NCBI RefSeq assembly: GCF_009832745.1
Contig: NZ_VRMJ01000033.1
Location: 310,001 to 374,000 of the forward strand
DNA: 64,000 nucleotides
Direction of reading: 5' to 3'
Source of the DNA: Polaribacter septentrionalilitoris
GTDB taxonomy: Bacteria; Bacteroidota; Bacteroidia; Flavobacteriales; Flavobacteriaceae
Part shown: positions 8,731 through 16,867 of the stretch, in pieces
Numbering within the stretch: the stretch's first letter is position 1
Layout of the letters: every line of letters begins with the position of its first letter
Position numbers and translations under genes: made by a program
The notes under the pieces: generated by a model
What the model was told of the DNA's origin: nothing
The model's database searches: none
What the model saw: only the letters and a program-made list of their open reading frames with translations

Positions 8731-9652
8731 TATTCTTTTTCTTTGATTTTGCGTTTTTCATAGCTTCACCTATTTGATTGCTAGCAGTAAAACTAGCTAC
8801 CATATCATTTAACATTTGGCTTCCCGCTTGTGGCGAATTTGGTAACAAAATTAAGTTGCTATTGGTTTCTTGCCCAATAGATTGTAATGTGTCATAATGT
8901 TGCGTTACAACAATTAATGCAGATGCTTCTTGACTGTTGATACCTACTTTGTTTAAAACCTCTACAGACTCTTCTAAACCACGAGCAATTTCACGTCTTT
9001 GATCTGCAATACCTTGTCCTTGCAAACGCTTACTTTCTGCTTCTGCCTTTGCACGTTCTACAATTAAAATACGTTGTGCATCACCTTCAAACTGAGCTGC
9101 TGTTTTTTCTCTATCTGCTGCATTAATTCTATTCATTGCAGCTTTTACTTGAGCATCTGGATCAATATCTGTAACTAATGTTTTAATAATATCATAACCA
9201 TATTCAGTCATGTATTCTTGTAATTCTCTTTTTACAGCAATTGCGATATCATCTTTTTTTACAAAAACATCATCTAATTTCATTTTTGGTACTTCAGCTC
9301 TTACTACATCAAATACAAAAGAAGTAATTTGATCATGAGGATAATCTAATTTGTAAAAAGCATCATAAACTTTATCTCTAATTACTTTATACTGTACAGA
9401 AACTTTTAATTTTACAAAAACATCATCTAATGTTTTGGTTTCTATAATTACATCTAATTGCTGAATTTTTAAACTCACTTTTCCTGCAACTCTATCCACA
9501 AAAGGAATCTTTACTTGAAGACCAGACTGACGTATGCTTTGAAATCTTCCAAAACGTTCAATTATGGCAGCAGTTTGTTGTTTTACCATAAAGAAAGTAA
9601 TAAAAATAACTAAGGCAATTAAAACAATAATAATGGGTAATGTAGCAATCAT
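8723..9652 (-). CDS. SPFH/band 7 domain protein (stomatin/HflK-like)
   Basis: Membrane scaffold protein of the SPFH (stomatin, prohibitin, flotillin, HflK/C) superfamily, members of which form large rings and organise membrane microdomains or proteases. One N-terminal membrane helix (about 4-23) is followed by the SPFH core starting 'AAIIERFGRFQSIRQSGLQ' and the alpha-helical coiled-coil 'KTAAQFEGDAQRILIVERAKAEAESKR' region at about 185-215. The tail ends in a lysine-rich patch. At 309 residues it resembles stomatin more than HflK. No partner NfeD-type gene is adjacent; the downstream partner is the secreted protein at 8221. Confidence 0.9.
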   Translation of the reverse strand: MIATLPIIIVLIALVIFITFFMVKQQTAAIIERFGRFQSIRQSGLQVKIPFVDRVAGKVSLKIQQLDVIIETKTLDDVFVKLKVSVQYKVIRDKVYDAFYKLDYPHDQITSFVFDVVRAEVPKMKLDDVFVKKDDIAIAVKRELQEYMTEYGYDIIKTLVTDIDPDAQVKAAMNRINAADREKTAAQFEGDAQRILIVERAKAEAESKRLQGQGIADQRREIARGLEESVEVLNKVGINSQEASALIVVTQHYDTLQSIGQETNSNLILLPNSPQAGSQMLNDMVASFTASNQIGEAMKNAKSKKKNNE

Positions 9653-9756
9653 TGTATAAGTTTTTAAAAGTTAATAAAAGTGTGATGTAAAGATACTTAA
9701 AAGATTAAGTACTTATAAGTAGTAATTTTAGTAATAATGTTACATATTAAAAATAA

Positions 9757-9790
9757 AAAAACCCTATAAATAAATATTTTACAGGGTTTT
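9757..9790. terminator. Hairpin between the SPFH gene promoter region and the next operon
   Basis: AAAACCCT-type arm (from 9757) pairs with AGGGTTTT (ending 9790), with one mismatch and T/A runs on both sides. On the minus strand it serves as the terminator for the gltX operon, whose last gene ends at 9813. Confidence 0.7.
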
Positions 9791-9812
9791 ATATTTTGTT
9801 TTTTAATAAAAC

Positions 9813-10337
9813 TTATTCTTTAGGAAAGATTTTATATAATTTTCTGTTATACTTTATCCATTTTTTATACTGTTTTGCAGAAAGTAAACTTTTTAGTTTT
9901 TTATCGAAAGCAAGATCTTCTTTTTTTAAGGTTTCTGAAAGTGGTTTTAGGTTTTCATTCATTTCTTTAGCCACTTTCTGTTGATTGGAAAAATCACCAG
10001 TTTTCATTGCTGTTTTCTGAAAATTATCAATCATATTTTTAGTGTTTTTTAAGAGAAAACTATTAATTCTCTTAATATCACTAATTCTCTTATTATATTC
10101 AGAAAGAGTTTTAGAAAATGTTTTTCCGGTATCTGATGATAATTTTACCTTCGACTTTTTTGCCGCTTTTTTAATATCATAAATAACAATACCTACATAT
10201 TTTTCGATTTTAAAATCAGGATCTGGAGGTTTTTGAGTTGTTTGATTCATCTGTCTTTGACGTTGCATACTGTTTCTCATTTGTGCTTGAGAGATAGTAG
10301 TAAATAGGACAATAAAAAGGATGAATATTTTTTTCAT
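9813..10337 (-). CDS. Hypothetical secreted helical protein downstream of gltX
   Basis: No firm family. A signal peptide (1-18, ending ISQAQ) leads to a Met/Gln-rich segment (MRNSMQRQRQMNQ) and then an all-helical, lysine-rich body. The C-terminal 'FDKKLKSLLSAKQYKKWIKYNRKLY' resembles the LTxxQ-type helix of small periplasmic Spy/CpxP-like proteins, so a periplasmic stress or chaperone role is possible but unproven. It starts two bases after the gltX stop, so the two genes are in one operon. Confidence 0.68.
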   Translation of the reverse strand: MKKIFILFIVLFTTISQAQMRNSMQRQRQMNQTTQKPPDPDFKIEKYVGIVIYDIKKAAKKSKVKLSSDTGKTFSKTLSEYNKRISDIKRINSFLLKNTKNMIDNFQKTAMKTGDFSNQQKVAKEMNENLKPLSETLKKEDLAFDKKLKSLLSAKQYKKWIKYNRKLYKIFPKE

Positions 10338-10339
10338 AA

Positions 10340-11860
10340 TTATAATTTTTCTATGGCGTTTTCAAGTCGTTTTATAGTTTCTTCTTTACCAATCATTGCA
10401 ATAATATCAAATAAATGAGGTCCTGCCAATTTGCCAACCAAACTTAAACGTAAAGGTTGCATCACTTTACCAAACCCAATTTCCTTGCCAGAAATCCATT
10501 CTTTGATTTCTTTTTCTGTATTTTCTGATGAAAAGTCTTCAATTGAATTGATAATATCAATTAATTCCTTCATTAATTCTGGAGTTCCTTCCTTCCAATT
10601 CTTTTTTACGTTTTTGCCATCATATTCTTTAGGAGAAACAAAAAAGAAAGAGGATAAACCCCAAAAATCTTGAATAAAAATAGCTCTTTCTTTAACAGAT
10701 GAAACTACTTTTTGAACATAGTCTTTTTCAGCAATAATTCCTTTTTCAGCTAAAATAGGAAGATATAAATCAGTCAATTCTTCATCAGGTTTAGACTGCA
10801 TGTATTGCTGATTGAACCACTTGGTTTTATCTGGACTAAATTTCGCTCCAGATTTGCTAACACGCTTTAAATCAAATGTTTTTACTAATTCTTCTAGAGA
10901 AAAAATTTCTTGTTCTGTTCCTGGATTCCATCCTAAGAAAGCTAACATATTTATAAAGGCATCTGCAAAATAACCATCTTCTTTATAACCACAAGAAACA
11001 TCACCATTAACTTCATTTGTGTATTCTAAAGGAAAAACAGGAAAGCCTAATTTATCACCATCACGTTTGCTTAATTTTCCTTTTCCAACAGGTTTTAAAA
11101 TTAGTGGTAAATGTGCAAATTTTGGAGATTCCCAACCAAAAGCTCTGTATAATAAGCTATGAAGTGGGAGAGAAGGCAACCATTCTTCTCCACGAATTAC
11201 ATGAGAGATTTCCATTAAATGATCGTCTACAATATTTGCCAAATGATAGGTTGGCATACCATCACTTTTAAATAAAATTTTATCGTCTAAAGTGTTGGTA
11301 TCTATTTTTATAGTTCCACGAATTTCATCCTCTAAAATCAAAGTTTCATCTTGAGGAGTTTTAAAACGAACTACAAATTTTTCTCCAGAATTAATTCTTT
11401 GTTGTACTTCATCATCAGACAAAACCAAAGAATTTACCAAACGTCCTTTTTCACGATTATGCCAATTGTAGATAAACGTTTTTCCTTCTGCTTCATGTTG
11501 TTTTCTATGAGCGTCTAACTCTTCTGAAGAATCAAAAGCGTAATATGCCCAACCAGTACCAATCAATTGATCTGCATATTTTTTGTACAAATCTTTGCGT
11601 TCTGATTGTCTGTAAGGACCAAATTTTTCGTTCTTTCCTGGACCTTCATCAAAAGGTATAGCACACCATTCTAAAGCATCAATAATATATTGTTCTGCGT
11701 TAGCTACATAACGTGTTTGGTCTGTATCTTCTATACGTAATACAAAAGTTCCGTTGTGTTTTTTAGCAAATAAATAATTATATAAAGCGGTTCTTACACC
11801 CCCAATGTGAAGAGGTCCTGTAGGACTTGGCGCAAAACGAACACGAACATTAGATTCCAT
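10340..11860 (-). CDS. gltX: Glutamyl-tRNA synthetase
   Basis: Class I aminoacyl-tRNA synthetase that charges tRNA-Glu. The ATP-binding HIGH motif appears as HIGG (residues 18-21, in PSPTGPLHIGG) and the KMSKS loop as KLSKR (262-266). The C-terminal anticodon-binding domain is present, and the 506 residues are normal. The start ATG at 11860 follows a good promoter octamer (11883-11890). I cannot tell from sequence alone whether it is strictly glutamate-specific. Confidence 0.97.
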   Translation of the reverse strand: MESNVRVRFAPSPTGPLHIGGVRTALYNYLFAKKHNGTFVLRIEDTDQTRYVANAEQYIIDALEWCAIPFDEGPGKNEKFGPYRQSERKDLYKKYADQLIGTGWAYYAFDSSEELDAHRKQHEAEGKTFIYNWHNREKGRLVNSLVLSDDEVQQRINSGEKFVVRFKTPQDETLILEDEIRGTIKIDTNTLDDKILFKSDGMPTYHLANIVDDHLMEISHVIRGEEWLPSLPLHSLLYRAFGWESPKFAHLPLILKPVGKGKLSKRDGDKLGFPVFPLEYTNEVNGDVSCGYKEDGYFADAFINMLAFLGWNPGTEQEIFSLEELVKTFDLKRVSKSGAKFSPDKTKWFNQQYMQSKPDEELTDLYLPILAEKGIIAEKDYVQKVVSSVKERAIFIQDFWGLSSFFFVSPKEYDGKNVKKNWKEGTPELMKELIDIINSIEDFSSENTEKEIKEWISGKEIGFGKVMQPLRLSLVGKLAGPHLFDIIAMIGKEETIKRLENAIEKL

Positions 11861-11882
11861 TTTCTTTTAATTTTAAGTGTTG

Positions 11883-11890
11883 CAAAGATA
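11883..11890 (-). promoter_or_regulatory. Promoter of the gltX operon (TATCTTTG)
   Basis: The minus strand reads TATCTTTGCAAC, a full match to TAnnTTTG, 22 bases before the gltX ATG. Confidence 0.6.
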
Positions 11891-12026
11891 GTTTTTAAAA
11901 GAGAGAATAGAAATTAGAGAAAAGAAAAAAGACTTCAAAAATGAAGAGTTTAAAATATTTTAATTCTATTTATTTAAAAATAATGATATATTTTATGACT
12001 TCAAATTTACGAATTTTTTAAAAGGT

Positions 12027-12066
12027 AGACCCATCAGGTTTTCAAAACCTGATGGGTCTTTTTTAT
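12027..12066. terminator. Long perfect hairpin (16-bp arms), terminator or repeat element
   Basis: AGACCCATCAGGTTTT (12027-12042) and its exact complement (12044-12059) are separated by one base, then a T run follows. It lies between the convergent-facing sides of gltX's upstream region and the barrel protein gene. Similar GACC(C/T)ATCAGGTTTT palindromes are, from memory, scattered in flavobacterial genomes, so it may belong to a repeat family. Confidence 0.7.
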
Positions 12067-12091
12067 GTATTATGAGGATATAAAGTATAGT

Positions 12092-12928
12092 TTAAAACTT
12101 ACGATAAATTCCAAAATTAATAGCAGCTTTTTTGGGTACATTATTGCCAAAAAAAGCACTTGCAAAACTTGCAGTTACTCCAAAGTTATTAGTAAACTCT
12201 CCAATTCCTTTTAAACCATAAGCACCATATTCTTGATTGTTTACATACAAACCAGTTTGATCATTGACAAGTGGAAAGTCTATGGTTCCGTTTTCGAAAG
12301 ATTTTACAACATCAAGAAAACCAACCAACCAAATACGTTTGGTAATTTTGTGTCCTATTTCTCCACCAACTTTAAAGTTAGAACTGTAATCATTAGACCT
12401 GTATTGTAGTCCAATATGAGTTTGTAAGTAAGTTTTTCCAAAACTTCTACCAGCTAAAAAAAGAGGTGTAATCGTAGTTGCGTCATAAGAAACTCTAATT
12501 CCTGTATCGTTATTATAAGTATTTGCGGTATTAAATTCTACATCAATTTGACCCGCTAAAACCCATTTTTTATGATGGAATTGATGTTTTAGACCAAATG
12601 CAATATTACCAAAAGCAGTTTCAGACCCAGGTATAGTTCCGCTAAATATATTTGGATTTGCAAGATTTCCTGTTTCGATATGTTTAATGGGTAAATTAAA
12701 AAGTAATGTTGTTTTATTGGTTAAACCGTATTCTGTGTATAGTTGATAAGTTTGATCTGTTATTTCGCGCTCAAGACTATTATCAGGATTTCCAAATAAA
12801 GTATCATAATTAGAGATTGTTGTAAATGAGACTTGGGTGTAAAATTTTCCTTCTTTTTGTGTCCAAGGACTTTGTGATAGTAAAGAAATACTGATAAATA
12901 AAAAAACGAGTTTTGCTAACTTTTGCAT
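12092..12928 (-). CDS. Probable outer-membrane beta-barrel protein
   Basis: A signal peptide (1-20, ending LLSQSPW) is followed by alternating polar/hydrophobic strands typical of a porin-like barrel. Examples are 'GKFYTQVSFTTISNYDTLFG', 'YQLYTEYGLTNKTTLLFNL' and 'TYLQTHIGLQYRSNDYS'. The last residue is Phe (IYRKF), the usual BAM recognition feature of outer-membrane proteins. Its length of 278 suits a 10-14 strand barrel. I do not recognise a substrate or named family. It is divergent from the DUF4175 gene. Confidence 0.7.
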   Translation of the reverse strand: MQKLAKLVFLFISISLLSQSPWTQKEGKFYTQVSFTTISNYDTLFGNPDNSLEREITDQTYQLYTEYGLTNKTTLLFNLPIKHIETGNLANPNIFSGTIPGSETAFGNIAFGLKHQFHHKKWVLAGQIDVEFNTANTYNNDTGIRVSYDATTITPLFLAGRSFGKTYLQTHIGLQYRSNDYSSNFKVGGEIGHKITKRIWLVGFLDVVKSFENGTIDFPLVNDQTGLYVNNQEYGAYGLKGIGEFTNNFGVTASFASAFFGNNVPKKAAINFGIYRKF

Positions 12929-13042
12929 TTTGTTAAAATTTATGATTGCTTAGTAGTATCTTTAGTAAAATACTTACAAAACCGTTTTAACAAAAATTTG
13001 AATGGTCAGCAATTTAAAAAACAGTATTTTTATTAGTTGATT

Positions 13043-16000
13043 ATGAGTGGATTTAAAAACATAGAGCAAAAACTATATCAATTTACGCGTAAATTTTATA
13101 CAAGTGAGTTGATAAAAGGCGTCATTTTATTCCTTTCTTTAGGATGTGTATACTTATTTTTCACGCTTTTTTTAGAGTATTTTTTATGGCTAAAACCTAC
13201 AGCTAGAACCTTATTATTTTGGTTTTTTATACTCGTTGAGGTTTTTCTTTTAGTTCGTTTTATTGCTTTTCCTATTTTTAAATTGTTTGGTCTTCGTAAA
13301 GGAATTTCTTATGAGCAAGCCTCAAAAATTATTGGTAGCCATTTTCCAGAAGTACAAGACAAACTATTAAATGTTTTACAACTTAAACAAAATAATAATC
13401 CTACAGACTTATTGTTGGCAAGTATTGATCAAAAATCTGAAGAATTACAGCCTATTCCTTTTTTAAAAGCTGTAGATTTTAAACAAAACACAAAGTATTT
13501 AAAATATGCAATAATACCAGTTTTAATTTGGATAATTACCTTATTTTCAGGAGTTAATAGTGATTTATCACAGAGTTTCAAACGTGTTGTCAATCATCAA
13601 AAAGCTTATTCACCACCAGCACCATTTACTTTTTTTGTGATCAATAAAAGTTTGCAAGTTATTCAAGGAAAACCAATTACAATTCAGGTTAAAACTGTTG
13701 GAAGTGTTTTGCCAAATGAAGCTAAAATCATTTTTGATAATCAACAATATTATCTTCAAAATAATGAAAACGGAACTTTTTCGTACACTTTTTCTGATGT
13801 CCAACAACCAATAGATTTTTATATTGAGGCAAACGAAATTCAATCTCAAGATTATCAAATTAATATTATAAAAACACCAACAATAAACAACATTACTTTG
13901 GACTTGAACTATCCAAGGTATTTGAAAAAGAAAAACGAAACAATTCAAAATTCTGGAAGTATAATTGTGCCAGAAGGAACAGAAATTATCTGGAATGTAA
14001 CTACCAACCAAACAGATTCAGTTGCGTTTATCAACAATAATAATAAAGTGTTTTTTGATAACCAATCAGAAGATTCTTTTCAATATTCAAAAAGGATTCT
14101 TAAATCGATGAATTATCAAATTTCATCATCCAACTCTAACTTACAAGATTATGATAATCTACAATTTTCTGTAGATGTTGTTAAAGATGATTATCCTCAA
14201 ATAACAGTAGAATCTAACATCGATAGTATTTCACGTGGAACATCTTTCTTTGCAGGCCAAATATCAGATGATTACGGATTAAAGAAGTTACAATTGGTTT
14301 ATTATGATGACGAAAATCCAAGTCAGAAAAACATTTTTGAGCTACCAATATCAAAAGAAAATATACAATCTTTCTTTTATCAATTTCCTGATGGATTAAC
14401 TTTAGAGAAAGGAATTAATTATGAAATGTTTTTTCAAGTTTATGATAATGACGCCGTCAATGGAAACAAAAAATCCAAGAGTAAAGTATTTCAATATCGT
14501 CAAAAAACAGATCAAGAAATAGAGGAGGAATTGTTGATAGAGCAGAGAAACACTATTAATAATATTGAGAACTCTATCAGCAAACAACAGAAACAACAAA
14601 AAGAGTTAGAGCACGTTCAAAAAGAGTTACAAGGGAAGAAAAAAATTAATTGGAATGATAAAAAGAAGATTCAAAAATTTATTCAGCGTCAGAATCAATA
14701 CAATCAAATGATGCAACGTCAAACAGACAAGTTGCAAGAAAATCTTGATGAAAAGAAAGAAGAAAATGAAAATCTTCAAAACAAAAAAGAAGAATTAAAA
14801 AAAATACAAAGACAACAAAAGCTATTGGATGAAATTCAAAAAATGGCAGAGAAATTAAATAAAGACGATTTGCTGAAAAAGTCTAAAGAATTAGCACAAC
14901 AAAACAAACAACAAGAACGCAGTTTAGAAAGAATTTTAGAACTAACTAAACGTTTTTATGTTGAGCAAAAAACAATGCAAATTGCCAATAAAATTGAAAA
15001 CCTTTCTAAAAAACAAGAAGAGTTAGTTACAAAAAAACAGAATACTTTACAAGATCAAAAAAACATTCAAAAAGAATTTAATGACATTAAGAAAGAGCTT
15101 TTAGAATTGAATAAAGATAATGAGAAGTTAAAAGAACCCATGGAGCTTCCAGATGTTGATGATGAAAAGGAAGAAATTGATGAAGAGTTGTATAAATCTG
15201 AAAAGAACCTAAAAGAGAATAAATCTTCTAATGCAAAAAAGAACCAAAAGAATTCATCTAAAAAGATGAAAGAAATGAGTTCTAAAATGCAACAAAAAAT
15301 GTTAGAAATGGAAGGTGAATCTATGGAAGAAAACATGGAAGACCTTCGAAAGATTTTAGAGAATCTAGTTATTTTTTCTTTTCAGCAAGAAAATCTGATG
15401 AATAAGTTTAGCACTACATCTACTTCACATCCAGATTTTGGTAAAGACTTAAAAAGACAAAACCAACTCAAAACTTATTTTGAGCACATAGACGATAGTC
15501 TGTATGTTTTATCTATGCGTTTGCCTAAAATTTCAGCTAAAATTAAAGATGATTTATCCACTACACATTATAATTTAGATCAATCTTTAGATAATTTTTC
15601 TGAAAATAGGTTTAGAAACGGTGTTTCTAATCAACGCTATGTAATGACAGCTGTGAATAATTTATCAGACTATCTAAGTAATATTTTAAATAGTATGAAA
15701 AATTCTATGTCCATGAAAATGGGGAAGGGAAAAAAAGGTAAAGGAAACGGATTTAGTTTGCCAGATTTGATAAAGAAACAAGAAGGTTTGTCAAAGCAAA
15801 TGAAAAAAGGAATGCAAAAAGGTAAAGGAAAAGAAGGTAATAAACCTGATAAAAATAGTCAAAAAGGGGAGAAAGGAAAAGATGGTAATAAGGGTGATAA
15901 AGGTAAGAACGGAAAAGGAAATAAACCTGGAGAAGATGGAAAGAAAAAAGGTAATGGAGAAGGAGGTTCTAATGATGATTTAGATGGAGAGATTTATCAA

Positions 16001-16408
16001 ATCTACAAACAACAAAGTATGTTACGTCAACAACTACAAGAACAAATTTTTAAATCTGAAAGTGATGGTAATGGCGTGAATTCTAATGCAAGAAAAGCTC
16101 TAAAAATAATGGAAGACCTAGAGAATGAGATTTTAGAAAAAGGTTTTAATTCTAGCACATTACAAAAAATGCAAAACTTAAATTACGAATTACTAAAATT
16201 AGACAAAGCAGCATTAGAGCAAGGAAAAGATAAAAAACGAAAATCAAACACAAGTTTAATAGAGTTTGAAAAACGAAAAATTAAAGCAATTGAATTTAAA
16301 AAGCAGTTTTATAATCAAACAGAAATATTAAACAGACAATCACTACCTTTGCAGCAAAATTATAAAAAGAAAGTTAGAGCTTATTTTTCAGATAAAAAGA
16401 GAGAGTAA
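13043..16408 (+). CDS. DUF4175 family large membrane protein with coiled coil
   Basis: Large envelope protein of unknown function that is widespread in Bacteroidota. The N-terminus has three membrane helices (about 22-45, 54-76 and 153-172). A periplasmic region of beta-type repeats follows (about 185-490). A very long Gln/Lys/Glu-rich coiled coil spans about 495-770. A low-complexity Lys/Gly/Asn region (about 895-990, collagen-like GKGKEGNKPDKNSQKGEKG) precedes a helical tail. The length is 1121 residues from the ATG at 13043; an in-frame TTG lies two codons upstream. The gene ends two bases before ybeY, so an operon is likely. A parS-like palindrome lies inside it (14227-14242). Confidence 0.85.
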   Translation: MSGFKNIEQKLYQFTRKFYTSELIKGVILFLSLGCVYLFFTLFLEYFLWLKPTARTLLFWFFILVEVFLLVRFIAFPIFKLFGLRKGISYEQASKIIGSHFPEVQDKLLNVLQLKQNNNPTDLLLASIDQKSEELQPIPFLKAVDFKQNTKYLKYAIIPVLIWIITLFSGVNSDLSQSFKRVVNHQKAYSPPAPFTFFVINKSLQVIQGKPITIQVKTVGSVLPNEAKIIFDNQQYYLQNNENGTFSYTFSDVQQPIDFYIEANEIQSQDYQINIIKTPTINNITLDLNYPRYLKKKNETIQNSGSIIVPEGTEIIWNVTTNQTDSVAFINNNNKVFFDNQSEDSFQYSKRILKSMNYQISSSNSNLQDYDNLQFSVDVVKDDYPQITVESNIDSISRGTSFFAGQISDDYGLKKLQLVYYDDENPSQKNIFELPISKENIQSFFYQFPDGLTLEKGINYEMFFQVYDNDAVNGNKKSKSKVFQYRQKTDQEIEEELLIEQRNTINNIENSISKQQKQQKELEHVQKELQGKKKINWNDKKKIQKFIQRQNQYNQMMQRQTDKLQENLDEKKEENENLQNKKEELKKIQRQQKLLDEIQKMAEKLNKDDLLKKSKELAQQNKQQERSLERILELTKRFYVEQKTMQIANKIENLSKKQEELVTKKQNTLQDQKNIQKEFNDIKKELLELNKDNEKLKEPMELPDVDDEKEEIDEELYKSEKNLKENKSSNAKKNQKNSSKKMKEMSSKMQQKMLEMEGESMEENMEDLRKILENLVIFSFQQENLMNKFSTTSTSHPDFGKDLKRQNQLKTYFEHIDDSLYVLSMRLPKISAKIKDDLSTTHYNLDQSLDNFSENRFRNGVSNQRYVMTAVNNLSDYLSNILNSMKNSMSMKMGKGKKGKGNGFSLPDLIKKQEGLSKQMKKGMQKGKGKEGNKPDKNSQKGEKGKDGNKGDKGKNGKGNKPGEDGKKKGNGEGGSNDDLDGEIYQIYKQQSMLRQQLQEQIFKSESDGNGVNSNARKALKIMEDLENEILEKGFNSSTLQKMQNLNYELLKLDKAALEQGKDKKRKSNTSLIEFEKRKIKAIEFKKQFYNQTEILNRQSLPLQQNYKKKVRAYFSDKKRE
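14227..14242. other. parS-like palindrome inside the DUF4175 gene
   Basis: TATTTCACGTGGAACA differs at two positions from the general bacterial parS consensus TGTTTCACGTGAAACA. It is the first of three such sites within 4.6 kb. ParB binding is inferred, not shown. Confidence 0.4.
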
Positions 16409-16410
16409 CA

Positions 16411-16824
16411 ATGATTGAGTTTAATTATGAAACTTCATTTAAAATCAAAGATGAAAATCTTTTACAAAATTGGATTGTAACTACGGTTTCAAAAGAGGGC
16501 TTTGAAGTTGGTGAAATCAATTATATCTTTTGTGATGATGAGTATCTACACAAACTAAATGTTGAGTTTTTACAACACGATACTCTTACTGACATTATCA
16601 GTTTTGATAATAGTTTAGGTCAAATCATTAGTGGAGATATTTTTATCTCTGTTGATAGAGTAGAGGATAATTCTAAAGATTATAATGTTTCTTTTGAGGA
16701 AGAATTACACAGGGTTATGATTCATGGTGTTTTACATTACATGGGTTATAAAGACAAATCTAAACAAGAGAAAGAATCTATGAGAACCGCTGAGAATAAT
16801 GCTTTAAATAGTTTAAAAAACTGA
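16411..16824 (+). CDS. ybeY: Endoribonuclease YbeY (rRNA maturation factor)
   Basis: Zinc-dependent endoribonuclease needed for 16S rRNA 3' end maturation and ribosome quality control. The metal-binding signature HGVLHYMGYKDK is present near residues 109-120. The first two histidines of the classical HGxLHLxGyDH motif are there, while the third is replaced by Lys, a pattern I recall as usual in Bacteroidota. The length (137) is normal. The gene begins two bases after the DUF4175 stop and lies 43 bases before mnmG. Confidence 0.92.
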   Translation: MIEFNYETSFKIKDENLLQNWIVTTVSKEGFEVGEINYIFCDDEYLHKLNVEFLQHDTLTDIISFDNSLGQIISGDIFISVDRVEDNSKDYNVSFEEELHRVMIHGVLHYMGYKDKSKQEKESMRTAENNALNSLKN

Positions 16825-16845
16825 TAATCAATTATTTACAAATTA

Positions 16846-16861
16846 AGTTTCACGTGGAACT
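16846..16861. other. parS-like palindrome upstream of mnmG
   Basis: AGTTTCACGTGGAACT has the 14-base core GTTTCACGTGGAAC, one base away from the core of the bacterial parS consensus (GTTTCACGTGAAAC). It ends seven bases before the mnmG start codon. Confidence 0.55.
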
Positions 16862-16867
16862 ATACAT

